The notes: generated by a model not told the origin, from the sequence alone. A stretch of DNA of 64,000 bases from Manduca sexta (GCF_014839805.1 NC_051123.1:1160727-1224726); one strand, 5' to 3'. Shown: positions 27,386 to 40,983, numbered from the stretch's first letter. Made by a program: numbers and translations.

Positions 27386-29726
27386 TTTATTGGCTTTTAA
27401 ATGCTTTTTTAAATGGTCACGACAAAAGGACCCAACTGCACCTGTTAAGCCAAATGGGGTTCAAATACTATGGACTGACTGAGATGGATGCAGTTTAAAA
27501 GTAAATATATAGCAAGCGAAATAATGCGACTCGGTTCGATTCGACTCGGCGCGCCTAGACCACGCTTGCGGAATCCCGAGCCACAAGATGATATAAACAT
27601 TACAGGTGTGGGACGATCAACCAGCACATAATTAACCAACCAGCAAATATGCTATTACTACATCACTGATCACGTGAAAAACAAAAATGAAATAAAACGA
27701 AAATATCCTAGAGCAATAATTTAAATTAATATATTTCCCCGAGCTTTTGCCGACAGTTTTACGCATGCGAAACTGTTGTTACCGTGTAGTTGCGTAAACA
27801 AACACATTATAATAATCAATGGCTTTAACATAACACGTTGAGATCTCTCAACGAATACTTCGATATGAGACATACAATCTGTTAATTTTTTATACTGCAA
27901 AGTGAATACACTGCACCTTATGGTAAAGGAGTAGGGTCCATTTTACAGTCGACCTATCTAGCCGCCGGACGGCTTACGCTGCAATTGCCTTGTCTGAACC
28001 ACCAATCAGTCAACAGTCAACACCTCCGTTCACCTATCATCACTTCGTCGAGCCACACGGCCTGCCCGATCTCAAACTTTTCTTTGTCATCAGATCTCGC
28101 TATTAGTAACTCGGTCTTGTAATTTGATGTTGAGAATTGATAGTTCCATAGCTCTTTGTGTTGTTTACTATACACCGCATGTAAGCGTCTAAGTCTTGAT
28201 GGGGAGGATGCGTGGATCAAAAAAGCGAGATTTTAGGGTTAGTCATTGCGGCAATACTAATAATCTTGATACAACTACCACATCTTAGAAATTCAACTGG
28301 TAATAATTGGTTAAATAGTTCTATAAAATCTATTTGCGTTCTACACACGTCTTTAAAATATTATGACGTCAGCAATCATTTATAGTATTTTTTTATACCA
28401 CCAGTTAATTTAAGAATAAGTTTACCATGACACAATTTCTTTGACAGAGCCCTTGGCATTCGTCGTTCGAAAATTTCCTGTCATCTTAATACTTGTATGG
28501 GTGAAATTTTTATTTTTGTTTTTTAATTTCTTGGATAAACGGCAAACGGTCGATAATGATCTCGATAATACGATATTTTGGTCTCTATTTATAAAGATAC
28601 AAGTGAACAATCAATACCATGTTTTACTACAAGCTTATAGTATCTATCATGGACTCACCTTACTCTTAGTCTGTTCTTGGTAAAATGATATTTTGGTCTT
28701 TATATGAATAGAGGCGCAGTATTTATTAAGATGCTTCAAGAGAAACTTATAATAACAAAATTCGTCTTCCAGCCTCTCTTGATTTAACGTCACCAGGCGA
28801 TGTATAAAAATAAACAATGTCTCAGTGACGCTTTTGAGTAAATGATAGAAGAATGATTCACGAATGACTCAGATGATGATCGTAGGGACATAACATACGG
28901 AGTAATATGTAATATCGTAAAAATAATATCAACTTTATGTATTAGGGTAAATTCTATAAAACAATATGGTTTATAATGTACTAGTACATTGGAGTTACAA
29001 AGAGACAAAAAATAATGAAGATTACAAACAACTTGTTGTTAATCTATGTATTGTCCGGCTATCAAAAATTTATTAACAACAATAGACCATATTTCATGCC
29101 CACTAAAGTCACCCTCAAAGAGCTGCCTGCATTCCCTTACCAAGTACCTTAGACAAGTATAACAATTCTTAAGCTATGGTGCATCTAGGTTCTAGGTTGA
29201 GGGGCTCCATTTTGCGCATTTAGCTCATAGCAAGTCGGGCCGTTGTGCGTGATATGCCAGCTATACGTCTAGCCAGTCCAACTCCTTCCAGAAACGTAGG
29301 ATCTTCCTGGTTTCTCTACAGGCCTCTCGAAGTGACTCCCGTGTACCGAGGATTTACACCCATGCATTTGTAAGCAATGGTACATAGATAGGAAAAAGAT
29401 TTTAATGTTACAAATACTAAGAAGTGACAACGACAAAACATTTCCTCACTACTATAAATACAATTATTTCCGACACACAACAGAATTAAAACAGGAAAAC
29501 ATTGCCACACAAAGATCACCCGGTACATTTTTGACAGGCACAATTGGAGGCGGAAAGGCGACTCCAATTACCAAGTTCAGTAGCGGCACACAAATTATGA
29601 TAATCGCGCATAACAATTGATCGGCAAACAAGACAATTTGTGTCGTGTAGACGCCTATTGATCGTGAAGGTTCTAGATAATTTATCCGATGAATTGGTGA
29701 CGGCATGAAAACAATTTATTTTGACG

Positions 29727-29900
29727 AGACGAGCTTGCCGTTCGCCTGACAGTAAGCGATACGACCGCCCATAAACAGTAGAAACACCATCCAACATTTT
29801 GAACCACAAAGTATTGTTTGGTTTTGCGCTCGCTATCCTGAGACATGAGATGTTAAGCCTTAGTATGTCCAGTAGTTACACTGGCACTGATGAGCCGTTA
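29727..29900 (+). repeat. Rep-D copy
   Basis: acgagcttgccgttcgcctg, aagcgatacgaccgcccata, cctgagacatgagatgttaa and gtccagtagttacactggca. Confidence 0.75.
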
Positions 29901-30232
29901 CCTACCTGGAGGTGAGCACTCTTTTTAACGCTCATTTAAAGTAGGACAAGTCATAGCACACGGGAACACCGACTCAGGGAGTTTATTCCAAAGTTTTGTG
30001 ATATTTGAAATATGTTTTTTATCGCTTCTTTAGTAAAGTTTACAGTAACGTTATATGAAAAATTCATTATTGTTTTGAGGCCTTTGTAAGATGCATTACT
30101 TGAGAAAAATTAATCATTTACGTAAGTTGTTTTTATTGTTGTATAATAGGTAAAAAATCTAAGACTGGAGCAATGTCTTTTATAATTTTTGTTACGTTTG
30201 CTAATATTATTTACAACGCAGCTTAAAGACAC

Positions 30233-30476
30233 ACACATCACAGCTTTTATCTCCAAAGGGGTAGGCAGAGGCGTAACTGCTGCGACCATTTCACGCTGTG
30301 TTTATTCAGTTCCATAATGTGATAGGAAGCGAGCCTTTCGCCATATCGGGCAAGAAATTCGAGACTGAGATGATGCTGAGTAGTAAAACCCAATATCACT
30401 GCCCGACCCGGAGATCGAACCCGAGACCATAGTACTGTAGTCGTACCATAACAGAACTGCACCACCGAGGCAGTCG
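30233..30476 (-). mobile_element. SINE-B copy
   Basis: Minus strand: gactgcctcggtggtgcagt, gtctcgggttcgatctccgg, then the body with tattgggttttactactcag and tgcccgatatggcgaaagg, ending near cctttggagataaaag. Confidence 0.75.
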
Positions 30477-31850
30477 AAGCTTAATTATTATAACTAAAAA
30501 GGATCAAACGTAGAACAGAATAGAATAATAAAAAGATATACCCTCGTAAAACAAGCATGATAATATAATACGTTTGTAAGTTAAAAACTGTACGCAAACA
30601 ACTGCGTAGTACATTTACAAAGCAAACAACTAAAGCAATTTAGACTTTACCCTCAGCTAGTAAAACAAATGCTAATACATTTAATGCTAAATCGGAAAAA
30701 ATATATGAAATAGCAGTATTCTCAATGTAAAAAAGCTATGATGAAAATAGTGAAGTAAAAAGTGAAATGAAGATTTTGGACTTTGGTAGACAATGTAGCG
30801 TGCCAGTAAATCACATATGAAACGTGCAGTGTTCAAAGCATACTTGGCTATTATAGAATTTAAACTAAAAGAAAAAGTTCTCATATTTTTAGACAACAAT
30901 ACTAGTAAATTTTGAAACAACTAAACAAAATTGTACCGTGTCCATCATATTAAGACTTCACCTATAGTTTCTAATAATCAGCAAATACATAACTTCCAAT
31001 AGGGTACCGGACTCATTTTTGTTCTTTACTTTTATCAAATATTTACATAATATAAATTATAACACAGAAGGAATTATTAAAATCCGGTAAAAAATCAACA
31101 AGTTATAAGTCTTTGAATTTCGGTGGAAGGGGTAATTAACAAGAAACAGAAAAGAGACGAAATATCCACATGTGACGGCATCGGGAATTACGACGCGTGC
31201 GAAAGAAAGAGATGTAGCCATATCCCCACATCGCGCCCACTTCTGCACATTACAATATTTTAAATATGAATTACTCGCTCATTTTTTAACCAATTTTTAT
31301 GTAGTTTTCGCAGGAGTACTTCTTTTTCATATTATTAACCATTATATATATAATAATGGACAAAATCAAGCATAGGCCGGTCCACCATTCTTTTCAAATC
31401 AGGATACCACAATACTTTTATAGCTACAAATGCTTATAAGCAAAGAAGTTGTATCTACTCACATGGAGTTTCGAAAATGAGATGTACTCTGACGCATTTA
31501 AGAACTGAAGTCTTCAAAGATCACTTATATAACTGTATAAACATGTAATATTTCCGCATAATACTTTTAGTTTCACACTTATTCTCTATTTGTTTTTCCA
31601 CGTAGATGTTGTGTAACTTTCGAAGCAATATATAGCATTAAGTATATTTGATGAAAATATATTCCATTACTTTCAATATAAATTGGAATAACAAGGAACT
31701 AACGTCACTGTTTAACTTGACGTAGATTTGTGGAATTTAACACTACTACAAATATTTGTATGGAATCTTTACTGTCTCGTGTCTCATGAATGCTAGAGCA
31801 TGGACAAATTAGTCTGACCGTTTCTCTGTTTTTTTTTTTATATACAGGCA

Positions 31851-32070
31851 CTCACGGCACCTGATAGTAAGTGGAATGGGGTCCAATATCGATTGACGAG
31901 AGACGGCTGTCCCTGGGCAATCGACACAATTATGCCGGCCTATTGGAACCGGATATACACAGGCTGATCTCAGAACGCGACACACTTACGTGAGCCACTA
32001 TGGCGGGTTTTAACACCTTGTGTACGGTGGTCACTAACCGGGCGGATTTAAAATATATCCTATCAACAGC
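31851..32070 (+). repeat. Rep-C copy
   Basis: cacctgatagtaagtggaat, cgattgacgagagacggctg, attatgccggcctattggaa, acgtgagccactatggcggg and aaaatatatcctatcaacag. Preceded by a T-run. Confidence 0.8.
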
Positions 32071-32790
32071 GAAAACTTTGTCGTAACAGTTGTCCTTGCA
32101 TCTTCACAATTCACATGCAAAACATCCTAAATATTCAAAAACATGTTATTCAATATTCAGATTTCCTAGTCAATGTCGAGATAGGTTTTAAAATAGATCG
32201 AAACAGGTCATATTTCGGTGCTATCCGTTCGGACGTAAGCAGGCATGTGATTCTTTGACGTCGGTTCCAGCATCAATAATAAACACGGGGGTTATATGAA
32301 GGATTTCGGTTTTCATTTCTGTTTTACTGCAGATTTATTATAGCGAGGTAACGGTCACGATTCAGAAGTGGTTGCTAAAATTATACCATAAGCTCTCGCG
32401 TTTCCCGGAACTGAAGACATAATGTGCTAATAAAGAACTCAGTATTATCATCCATAATAGGAGCAAATCATTCGCAAGTTTCCATCTCGGGCCACCCACA
32501 CTTTTCGACTGAAAAATCAGGATTTCTTTAAGGAATTAATATAGAATATCATCGGTTTTATAGCCAAGTATGTCACTACGAAGACAATGACGCGATACTA
32601 AAATTAAAATTTAATTGAATATGGATGATTCCGCCAGTTAGGTTCTGGTTACTATTCCAAATGGTCTGGACATTAAATTAGCTATAGTTTCTTTCGATTA
32701 CACCTCTAATTTATAATGTAATATTTTCAGTGAGTTTTTGTTTCTTGCTTAACATTGGAGTATTATCGAATATGGTAGCATTTGATTATA

Positions 32791-32925
32791 CCATCATCAT
32801 CATCATCATCATCAGCCTACAGCTGTCCACTGCTGAACATAGGCCTCCCCTAAAGCGCGCCAGGCTGTTCGGTCCTCCGCTCTCCTCATCCAGCGTCCAC
32901 CGGCGATCATACGAATATCGTATAT
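32791..32925 (-). mobile_element. RTE-type LINE, 3' end fragment with (ATG)n tail
   Basis: On the minus strand it encodes RWMRRAEDRTAW and RALGEAYVQQW, followed by a short 3' UTR and an ATG repeat tail (32791-32812 on the plus strand reads (atc)n). Same family as 37258-37486. Confidence 0.65.
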
Positions 32926-33542
32926 ATAATATTATACCATCACAATTAAGAAAATATGATAACGGACCACAACCATGCTGACATTAATGTAATCTCTCAA
33001 TGTGCTGATCTCATAGCTATTTGAAAACGGGGAGTGAACACCATGACGACGCATGACACACATTTAATATAGCTCGTCTGAAATGTGACGTACTAATGCA
33101 AATTATTAAGGAAGTAGTATGGCCTTGACCGTTATTCCCGAAACTCGTATGAATAAAAATTATTTAGGCCATTATTCAAATGGCATTCTTTTCCTGAAGC
33201 ATAAAGGCGCCTACGGTCTATTGCGTGATATTCCATTTCTAAATATCAATTCTAAAAATTAAGCCGTATAATAAGAAAAACTAGAAATCGTAGTACAGAA
33301 AATAGTGCCGTGTTCCATATTGTACTCTCTCCACTTCTGTCTATACCTTCACAGAATCAAGCTTGAAATTATTTTTCAAGTACCCGCATTTAGCTTGGAG
33401 TACTAACTGACAAAATAATATCAGCTCTGTATATTCCGTCCCACTGGCACGAGCCTCGTCTACTACCGCTGGTACGCAGAATACTATGTTTTCCTCTACC
33501 GTTGAAGCCAGCGGCAATTAACAAAGAAAATACATAACTTTA

Positions 33543-33632
33543 GAAAAGTCAGAGGTGCGTGCTCTTGGGTTTGAACTTGTGGTTATACGTAGCAGCAATC
33601 AGTTCCACTCCAAATTGGGCTATCGCCGTTTA
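33543..33632 (-). mobile_element. SINE-A head fragment
   Basis: Minus strand reads cggcgatagcccaatttgg … ttcaaacccaagagcacgc, the tRNA-like head and first bases of the body only. Confidence 0.6.
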
Positions 33633-33813
33633 TTGACACACTCAGATATAATTCTTTCAACAAATCTATCTTAGCTTTTAGTTATAATTCTATAGCCTAG
33701 ACGACCCAATTTTAACCACAAACATCACAAAATATTAATCCGAGAAATCATCAGATTAATGCGCTACCAAGCGTTGGAACGCAAATTCCGTTTGTTTTTT
33801 GAACTTGACCTTC

Positions 33814-33825
33814 GCTGACGTCAGC
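33814..33825. promoter_or_regulatory. CRE/Maf-type palindrome
   Basis: gctgacgtcagc is a perfect 12-bp palindrome containing the CRE core TGACGTCA with the GC arms of a Maf recognition element, inside a GC-richer patch (33800-33880). No gene was found next to it. A second CRE-like site, gtgacgtcac, lies near 38583. Confidence 0.3.
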
Positions 33826-34512
33826 ACGGCACGCCCCCCTTTCATACATACAAAAAGCGGTACAGCGTCATAATTGCGTGGTATCGTGGGCGTTTCGACT
33901 ATAAACCATCTGCCTTGGACTTTGAACGTCAGATATAAATCTTCGCTGTAGGCGCCAGTTTGTTTTGGGTATCAGTATTTTCTGTTTCCTATTTTCGTAT
34001 GCGCGATGATATTTCACGTGATAGAAATTTTTATTTTCATTTCTTTTGCATCCAATGATATGGATTAGAACTTGTATAATAAACATTTGCTCATATATAC
34101 AAATAAATCTAATAAACATCTGTACATAGATGAAAAAAATACCGTCCAGATCTTTCACTTCCAAAGATTCGCGTGTAATGGCGTTAGGCTTCAAATATAT
34201 TCAAACAGGAACACTGTTTGAACACTGATGGCTGCCAGGAATCGATGTTTCGGAGCCTACAAATATGTTTCATGCTTACAAGAGAGCTATAGCGACTTCA
34301 AGGCTAAGGACCACTTCCGTCAGAGCAAGCTTATTGATGATTAACATATTTGTTTCAAATCGTCTTAATCTACTCAAATTTTAAGTCAGGGCAACATTAT
34401 TTTTATTCAATTTATAAAACAACGGCTTATTTTCGCAGCTAGTTTAACGTCAAGACCCTTTCAGGATCTAGTTCCAGGCACACGATGATTTGAAATCATA
34501 CCTTATTCGATG

Positions 34513-34656
34513 AAGCATCGGAATGTTTGCCGGCAAACATGACAGCTACATGACATTTACGTGTGTCACGGGAATATAACCTTATATACTACATAATAAG
34601 GTGACACGCGTAATGTCATGTAGCTGTCCTGTTTGCCGGCAAACATTCCGATGCTT
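34513..34656. mobile_element. Snap-back MITE-like palindrome
   Basis: Arms of about 57 bp (34513-34570 and 34600-34656), from AAGCATCGGAATGTTTGCCG to its complement CGGCAAACATTCCGATGCTT, with few mismatches and a spacer of about 30 bp. No clear target duplication; family unknown. Confidence 0.8.
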
Positions 34657-36828
34657 TAAATGTTAATACATTTGCTTAGTCTCAAGAAGACTTATTTCTA
34701 AGGAGAGTAGGAAACGCAATAGGAAAGGAATTACAAAGTACAATCCTTAAGTGGTTTGTTTACTTTATAATCTACGAAGCGAATAGACCGTGACGAAACA
34801 AATAATATTTATCACGTTTTGATAAATTGAATAACGTCAATACTTTAGTTAAATTAAATACTATAAATAAAAGACCAGTCCTCGTACTTTAGGAGTAAAC
34901 ATTGTAACAGTAAATTATAATATAAAATGTCAATAGAATAATGTCATATCTGCATAGGTTAGTAAACAATGCCCAAGATAATAAGTTATAGATCTCTATC
35001 AAATGAAGATATTATTATGTATGGATTTTTATAATTGCAAATCGAGGGTAATATTTTGATTGTGAAGTTATCGTTTCATTGCTCGTGTTGGTTTCAGATT
35101 AGACCTTAAACACTTCAATGGCGACGAGGGTCTAGAGATTGTCATACATGTACAAACGATGAATTGATTAGGTTTCCAGCACCTTTGTGATACATATAGG
35201 AGCTTTTAAGATTGGTATAATCAGGAACAGCTTAGCCAATCTGATGTTGCACTCATCCACCTAGCCGTCTTCCTTTTCTAGAATTTCAAAGAACAAAATG
35301 GACATTATAATAAATAATTATTGTGCTATACCTTCAAAATCATCAGGGCTCATCAGATCATGAGCGCGTAGTCCAATGACTTTTAGACCCATTGCGTTAT
35401 TATTCGCGAAACTTCAACCCACAGACCGACTTGCCATAGTAATCATAACACACGTTACGCAACGGTGACCTAGCGGTGCTGTGTTAGTGAATAGTGCGTA
35501 ATAAACAACATTGGCATAAGTCTAGTTGAATGCCAAGTTCATTGGTTTTCATTATTTATGTAATTTATATTTAACTAGTTTTTGCTGTGTCTTCGCCCAA
35601 ATTTTCTTAGTTTTTGCCCGCGATTCTTCGATTAGTGACGGAGGTCTTGGAGTAAATTTTGATGTCAGATAACAATTTGTGTGTTTTTCCATTTCTATTT
35701 TCCCGAGATTGCATAACTTTAGGGAAGATCAGGCAGACGGCCGTTTCTTAAAATTAAGTTCAATCGTTTCTGCAACATGTTAGAAAAAGTGTGTTGCGCC
35801 GATGCCTAAAAAAACAGATACGATGAAGGTTATTTTCAAATAAATTGTACACAAAATATGGAACTGATTGTATTGTAAATCAGATGCAATATAATCAATT
35901 TACGTATCCGGATCATAAATGTAATATTCAATACGCAACACGGCTCAAGCACGCGGCATTCGTGAAACTATTATTATCACTCTAAATTTTTAGTCACGAT
36001 GCATTTAGAATATATTTTTTTTATCAAACTGATGTTACAAACATTTATTGTATGATTTACGGGTTATCAATGTTGCCAGATGGTAATTTTTTCACGTATC
36101 AGTCTACACAATTTTATTATTTTCACAATAAGCGGGACTCGGATCAAATTTGGACCAGCGTGCGTCCTCTCAACGTTAATTAGAAAGAGAGAGTCTCTCT
36201 TCTCTTCTTGTCTGCCATAAAATATAGTGCGTGGCATCTATTTTGTCCATGCATTTTCTTTGATTTCAAATCTTATTTAATTTTATCTTTTCAAACAAAG
36301 TCAATATTTTTAGAGGTTTCCGCTAAAAATCGTGCTGAAGGCGCTATATGAGAATTGCAAAAACGTGTCATCCCTCTAAACTGTGGACATCTGGCAACAC
36401 TTAACGAAACGTGAGCTTGGTGACACCGTGTGTATCGTGAACTGACGATATCCGGTTTCAATGCCTTGACAGAAATAATAATCGCAAATATTATCTGATC
36501 AAGTTTATTTCATTTTGTACTTAAAAGCCTCACGACCAGGGTCAGGCGAGGACAAGGAGAAAGGACTGACATTTGAATCATTTGTTTTTAAATTCAATGC
36601 ATTTTAACTGAACGTTTTGTTTCTTGGATATTTTTTCCAAGAATTCCAAAGAAGAAACTAAATTGTCGGCAGGACATTTAGCGAAATCCCCTTTGACTTT
36701 TACCAAAAATAGACGTTTTCAAACAACTATCCCAATTGTATTTTCGATATATTGTTAAAATGGACCAACCAGATCCAAGGTTTTTGATATGTTAACAAAT
36801 TACTTATTCTGATTAGTTGATTCTCTAA

Positions 36829-36991
36829 TTGCCATTTTCAATAAACCATCCCGTCGCTTTTTCATTTATCTCAAAAATAGACCAATCAGGACAATGCATG
36901 TTTGACATGCTTACAAATGAGTTATTTTAATTGGTTCAATCTCGGAATCGGATTGAAGATTGAGGTTGGGATCGTTTATTGAAAACTGTTG
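36829..36991. mobile_element. MITE-E copy, with a second diverged copy adjacent at about 36700-36828
   Basis: Termini gccattttcaataaac and gtttattgaaaactgt, interior aaaatagaccaatcagg and gagttattttaattggtt. The stretch just to the left (tatcccaattgtattttcg … aaaatggaccaacc) looks like an older copy of the same family. Confidence 0.65.
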
Positions 36992-37257
36992 TTACTCTTA
37001 GATATAAATGCCAGTTATTTAGCTAAATATACGGTCGATGATATTTTTATGTATCATGATATTTTTCAATCTCAAACGTAGCTGGCGAAGCAATGTCATA
37101 TTTCACACGATTGTGTATTCTTAAATATGACATTACACGCAACGTTTATATTTAAAATCAATTTTATTTTAGTCACTGGTGGTTGAAGTATATTTGTATC
37201 CGCCCGGATAGCGACCGCTGTACACCGTGTAAAACCCGCTACAGTGGGAGGGTTATA

Positions 37258-37486
37258 TGGGAATTTAAATTTTGTTTATTACCTATTTTGTGACTATAGG
37301 GATAATCACAAAATCGGTAATAAACAAAATTTATACAAAAAAATCACCTCCGACCCGCTGTTCCGACGGCATTCGCGGGATCGCCGGTGGACGCTGGATG
37401 GGGATAGCGGAGGACCGAGCAACGTGGCGCGCTCTAGGGGAGGCCTATGTTCAGCAGCGGGTAGTTGTACGCTGATGAAAGGGACA
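37258..37486 (+). mobile_element. RTE-type LINE, 3' end fragment inserted in a Rep-C copy
   Basis: The part at about 37395-37470 encodes GRWMGIAEDRATW and RALGEAYVQQR, the C-terminal end typical of RTE reverse transcriptases, followed by agttgtacgctgatgaaa. The left part is a 66-bp hairpin (37267-37332). Rep-C sequence in minus orientation resumes on both sides, so this is a nested insertion. Confidence 0.65.
37267..37332. repeat. Inverted repeat, 27-bp arms
   Basis: Arms 37267-37293 and 37306-37332 (aaattttgtttattacc … ggtaataaacaaaattt) with one mismatch and a 12-base spacer. Confidence 0.9.
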
Positions 37487-38734
37487 ATCATCTCTCATCC
37501 ATCGACACTATCTGGACGCCACTGCACTCATCGTGAGGGTCCATAGGGTCACTTTGCCTTGTATGTATAGCAAAAAGGCAACCGCGGACACTTTGAAACT
37601 AAACATGAATATTAATAAAAATATGAACCATAGATCAGAATTTTATATTTTACTGAATATATTTGCTTACATTACGTATTCACGCACAAAAAACTTATCA
37701 ATCTGACGTCAATTCTATCGCTAAAACCTCGATTATTTTAATTTTTTCCTCATGTGGGTGGATACGTCAAATTTTTACACAACCGAATGAGCGAGCATGT
37801 CATTTGTTTGATTTTGTGTCATGCAGTATATTTAGTAATACATTTTAAATTATAAAGAATGTATGATACCTTCAAACTTAGAAATTGTTACGACTCAATG
37901 TTACACTAGAAATGACTGGACTAAATTTTTCCTTAAAGCTCGAAGGTAACAGTGTATACAGCCGCTTCAGCTTAAGAACAAAAATAGAATTAACAAAGTC
38001 TATCAAAAAAGAAATTATAAGAACCCTTTTGCAATATCATAAAATACATTACAACCATTTAAGTTATACAAACTACAAACACAATTCATTTTAAGTATCA
38101 ATATCATTTATGGTGTACAATATGAACGACTATTCGTTACTTTAATGATGCCATACATTTTCACATCTACTTACAAACAGAAACTGTACTAACTTTTCTT
38201 AGTTTACTTGTCGCGTAATAGGTACTTATATGGAATTACACTGGGATTTCTTGGGTTCGATATCCCGTTTGGTTTTCAAATAAGTACTTATTGGCACAAG
38301 GATTGACGACTATCGTCAAGCAAGCGGTCAGTCATCAAATCAGTTTTGCAACATTCAAACGATCATGTTTGACTGAGCCGAAATTTGTAAGAGAAAAAAT
38401 CTAAAAAATATTTTACTAGGGCGTAGTGGAATTTTAAAAGCAAACTTCGCGCGACACAGAATCCTATAACAACACAAATTTATTTAAACGACATTGATCC
38501 TTATTGCGTCAAGTGGTTATAGATGAAATCTAGCCTATACGTTCGAGACAATCAATGTAGAAGACAATGTGCTTCCTGGTGTGACGTCACCGGTCAAGGC
38601 AAGCGCCAGTCAATCGTACGAGCGCGGTGTGACGAATCCACCAAATGAAACACGTGCCGGCATTCTTATCAGTCGGTTATGCCTATACAGGTGAATTTTA
38701 TGCGCACCGATGTACTTTAAACGCAACTTACTAC

Positions 38735-38880
38735 TGGCCATAATAAGATTTAACATCTCATGTCTCAGGATGGCGAGCGCAGTGGAATACTAAACAATAT
38801 TTTGTGATTCAAAGTGTTGGAGGGTGTTTCTAATGTTTATGGGCGGTCGTATCGCTTACCATCAGACGAACGGCAAGCTT
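38735..38880 (-). repeat. Rep-D copy
   Basis: Reverse orientation: ctcaggatggcgagcgcagt, atgtttatgggcggtcgtat, cgcttaccatcagacgaacg. Confidence 0.75.
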
Positions 38881-39164
38881 ATCTCGTTATTCAAAGCAAT
38901 AATAAAAAACAACTAAAATGCGCGCGTATTTGATAGGTACGCTCTCTTTACGTTTTCAGCGCCCTTCTGTATGCAAAAGTACAGTTTCAGACGGCATTTA
39001 GTTTACTATGCGTTTTAATTGCGTATATGCATGCAAAAATGCTTTATAAAGCTCTCTATCTAACGCATAATACAGACCTGGAGCCATTTCGGACACAAAT
39101 TCGCTAAATATATAAAATCACAGATGTTCTTGCAAATAGACAAACCTATGTAAATTAAAATTGT

Positions 39165-39240
39165 CTGGCCTGGGAATGGAACTCCAGTCCTCAAGGTGTA
39201 CATATGCTGTCACTAGACCAAAGGCAATATAATAAAATAT
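39165..39240 (-). mobile_element. tRNA-like head of a third SINE type
   Basis: Minus strand: tttggtctagtgacagcata … gactggagttccattcccag, resembling the A and B boxes of a tRNA-derived SINE. Not matched to the other SINEs here; no complete tRNA fold seen. Confidence 0.4.
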
Positions 39241-40949
39241 ATTGACATTTTACATAAAAGTCATAAGTTCAGCAATAATGTCAACAATGTAATACGCGTA
39301 TAATGCGATGTTATATTTGCAAATCTAGATTCATGACGTAAATGCATTTGCATATGGATACGGAAAATATATACTGTGGAAAACAAAACTAAAATACATC
39401 GATTATTCAGTTTTACAACTTATAATTATGTATTATGTTACTCAATGTTTAAAATTACAAAAAAAACATTTTAAATACCTGCTTTTATAGACAATAAATT
39501 ATCTTAATTATTAATATTACTTTTGTATTCTTTTTTTTGTTAGAAGTAAGACTTAGTAATTGCTGGACAGATTTGGATGAAATTTAACATATGGATAGAC
39601 CAGGTCTTGGAATAACATATCAACTAGTTTTATCCTGTTAATTTACTGGTGTGGGAAATATTTGAATTTTTTGTTTGGTTTTTTAAACATACAATGCTCA
39701 GTTTGAACTCATGGTGCTATAAATCTACAACGATTTAGAGTCTGTAGTGGAAAAAGCTATTCACACAGGCAAAGCTGCAGGCAAAGCCTAGTCTCATAGG
39801 CAACAAATCCATGCATGAACAGAATTATGAATATTTACATCATGTTGTTTGTAAACAACTCTGTAACATATTAACATCCATATTGCCATGTTTTCATTCA
39901 GTTTCCACTCACTGAACTGACGCACATGGAAAAGCACGGAAATATAATTATCTTATATAATGTGAAGTGTTTCGAGCAATTCCTATCAGATATTTGTTGT
40001 GAGTGATATTATTTCTCAAATATTGCTGATAATAGGAAGATGAATAGTACACATTTTTTAACAATACACTGTGAAATATATTTACTTAAATTTGAGTATT
40101 TCCAAATAAAGTTAATGAATGTAAAGAGATTTGTAGAAAAACAAAAGTAAAAATCCACATCAGGATATACTTTTTGTGAGCTTTTAAAAATTAATTGCCT
40201 ACCCTAAAAGTAGTATTGCATTAAAGCCAGTCAGTTCTTCAGACAGGTCTAAAGTCAAGCTAAATACATTCTACAAGTGCAAATCAGAATGTTCACCTCA
40301 CATTGTAGAAGATAAGCACATTATTGATTCATAATTTCTTAACACTATTTTTAAAATGATATCTAATACAAATGAACTGTAAGCTATAAATAGAGTTATT
40401 TTTATAAGGGCTATTGATAGCCGTGCAAAAAGGTTATCGCATTTATAATCCTTAGTTATTATAAAACACACTTCTCCGCCATGTTTGTCTGTCTGAATGT
40501 GATAAACCCAAAAACAACCAAACGGATTTCATTTAAATTTGATATGGTGTTAATTTGAGACTCTGGAAAGGATACAGGGAACTTTTTATTTCGGGAAAAT
40601 AAACACAGGGACGAAACCGCAAGCAGTTACTACAACAAGTCTTGTTCGTTTAAAATAGTTTATATAACATTAATTTGAATTGTGCGTATTATTTTTTTAT
40701 GGCTGCCTCTTAAATGCTGCTTATTTGATTCTATTAAATATCTTCCTTAAATAATTTGTTTTATTTCAGATCTCCGATTCTAACCTATAAATTCAGATTC
40801 TTATCGGCATAATGTTACTAATTGAATTAAAGAAGTTTCTGTAGTAAATGACCATTTCAAAGTGGTTTGTTCATTTTAACGTTAATCTATTGAAGGGTTT
40901 AACGTATATTATGCGTAATATACGACTAATTGAAACTTATTAAACTCAC

Positions 40950-40983
40950 CTTCTACGTCATTTTTAAACGCTTGTTTCACCAT
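40950..40983 (-). CDS. Possible first coding exon of a divergent gene
   Basis: Reading the minus strand, ATG at 40983-40981 has A at -3 and is followed by 11 open codons (MVKQAFKNDVE plus one base), ending in a consensus donor G|GTGAGT. It sits about 720 bp upstream of the ATG of the plus-strand SLC13 gene in head-to-head orientation, so 41000-41700 could be a shared promoter region. The rest of the gene would lie to the left, across the repeat-filled part of the window. I found no matching second exon. A short match like this can occur by chance. Confidence 0.3.

Larger units (their letters stand above)
37195..37560 (-). repeat. Rep-C copy split by an RTE-type insertion
   Basis: The left piece (37195-37257, tatccgcccggatagcgacc) and right piece (37487-37560, caatcatctctcatccatcg) are consecutive parts of Rep-C in reverse orientation. 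The middle is LINE sequence plus a hairpin. Confidence 0.6.
27386..40949. other. Intergenic or intronic repeat mosaic
   Basis: Contains the Rep-C, Rep-D, SINE, RTE and MITE pieces listed separately. If the minus-strand exon at 40950 is real, part of this span is its intron. No further exon could be supported. Confidence 0.45.

Noticed and set aside
28017..28220. Minus-strand frame with EKFEIGQAVWL, resembling the C-terminal integrase part of LTR retrotransposons
   Set aside because: The match is only a few residues; no integrase core, LTR or other retrotransposon sequence lies around it.
33868..34194. 108-codon open frame on the minus strand
   Set aside because: Composition is like translated AT-rich noncoding DNA, with no domain, splice signal or partner exon.
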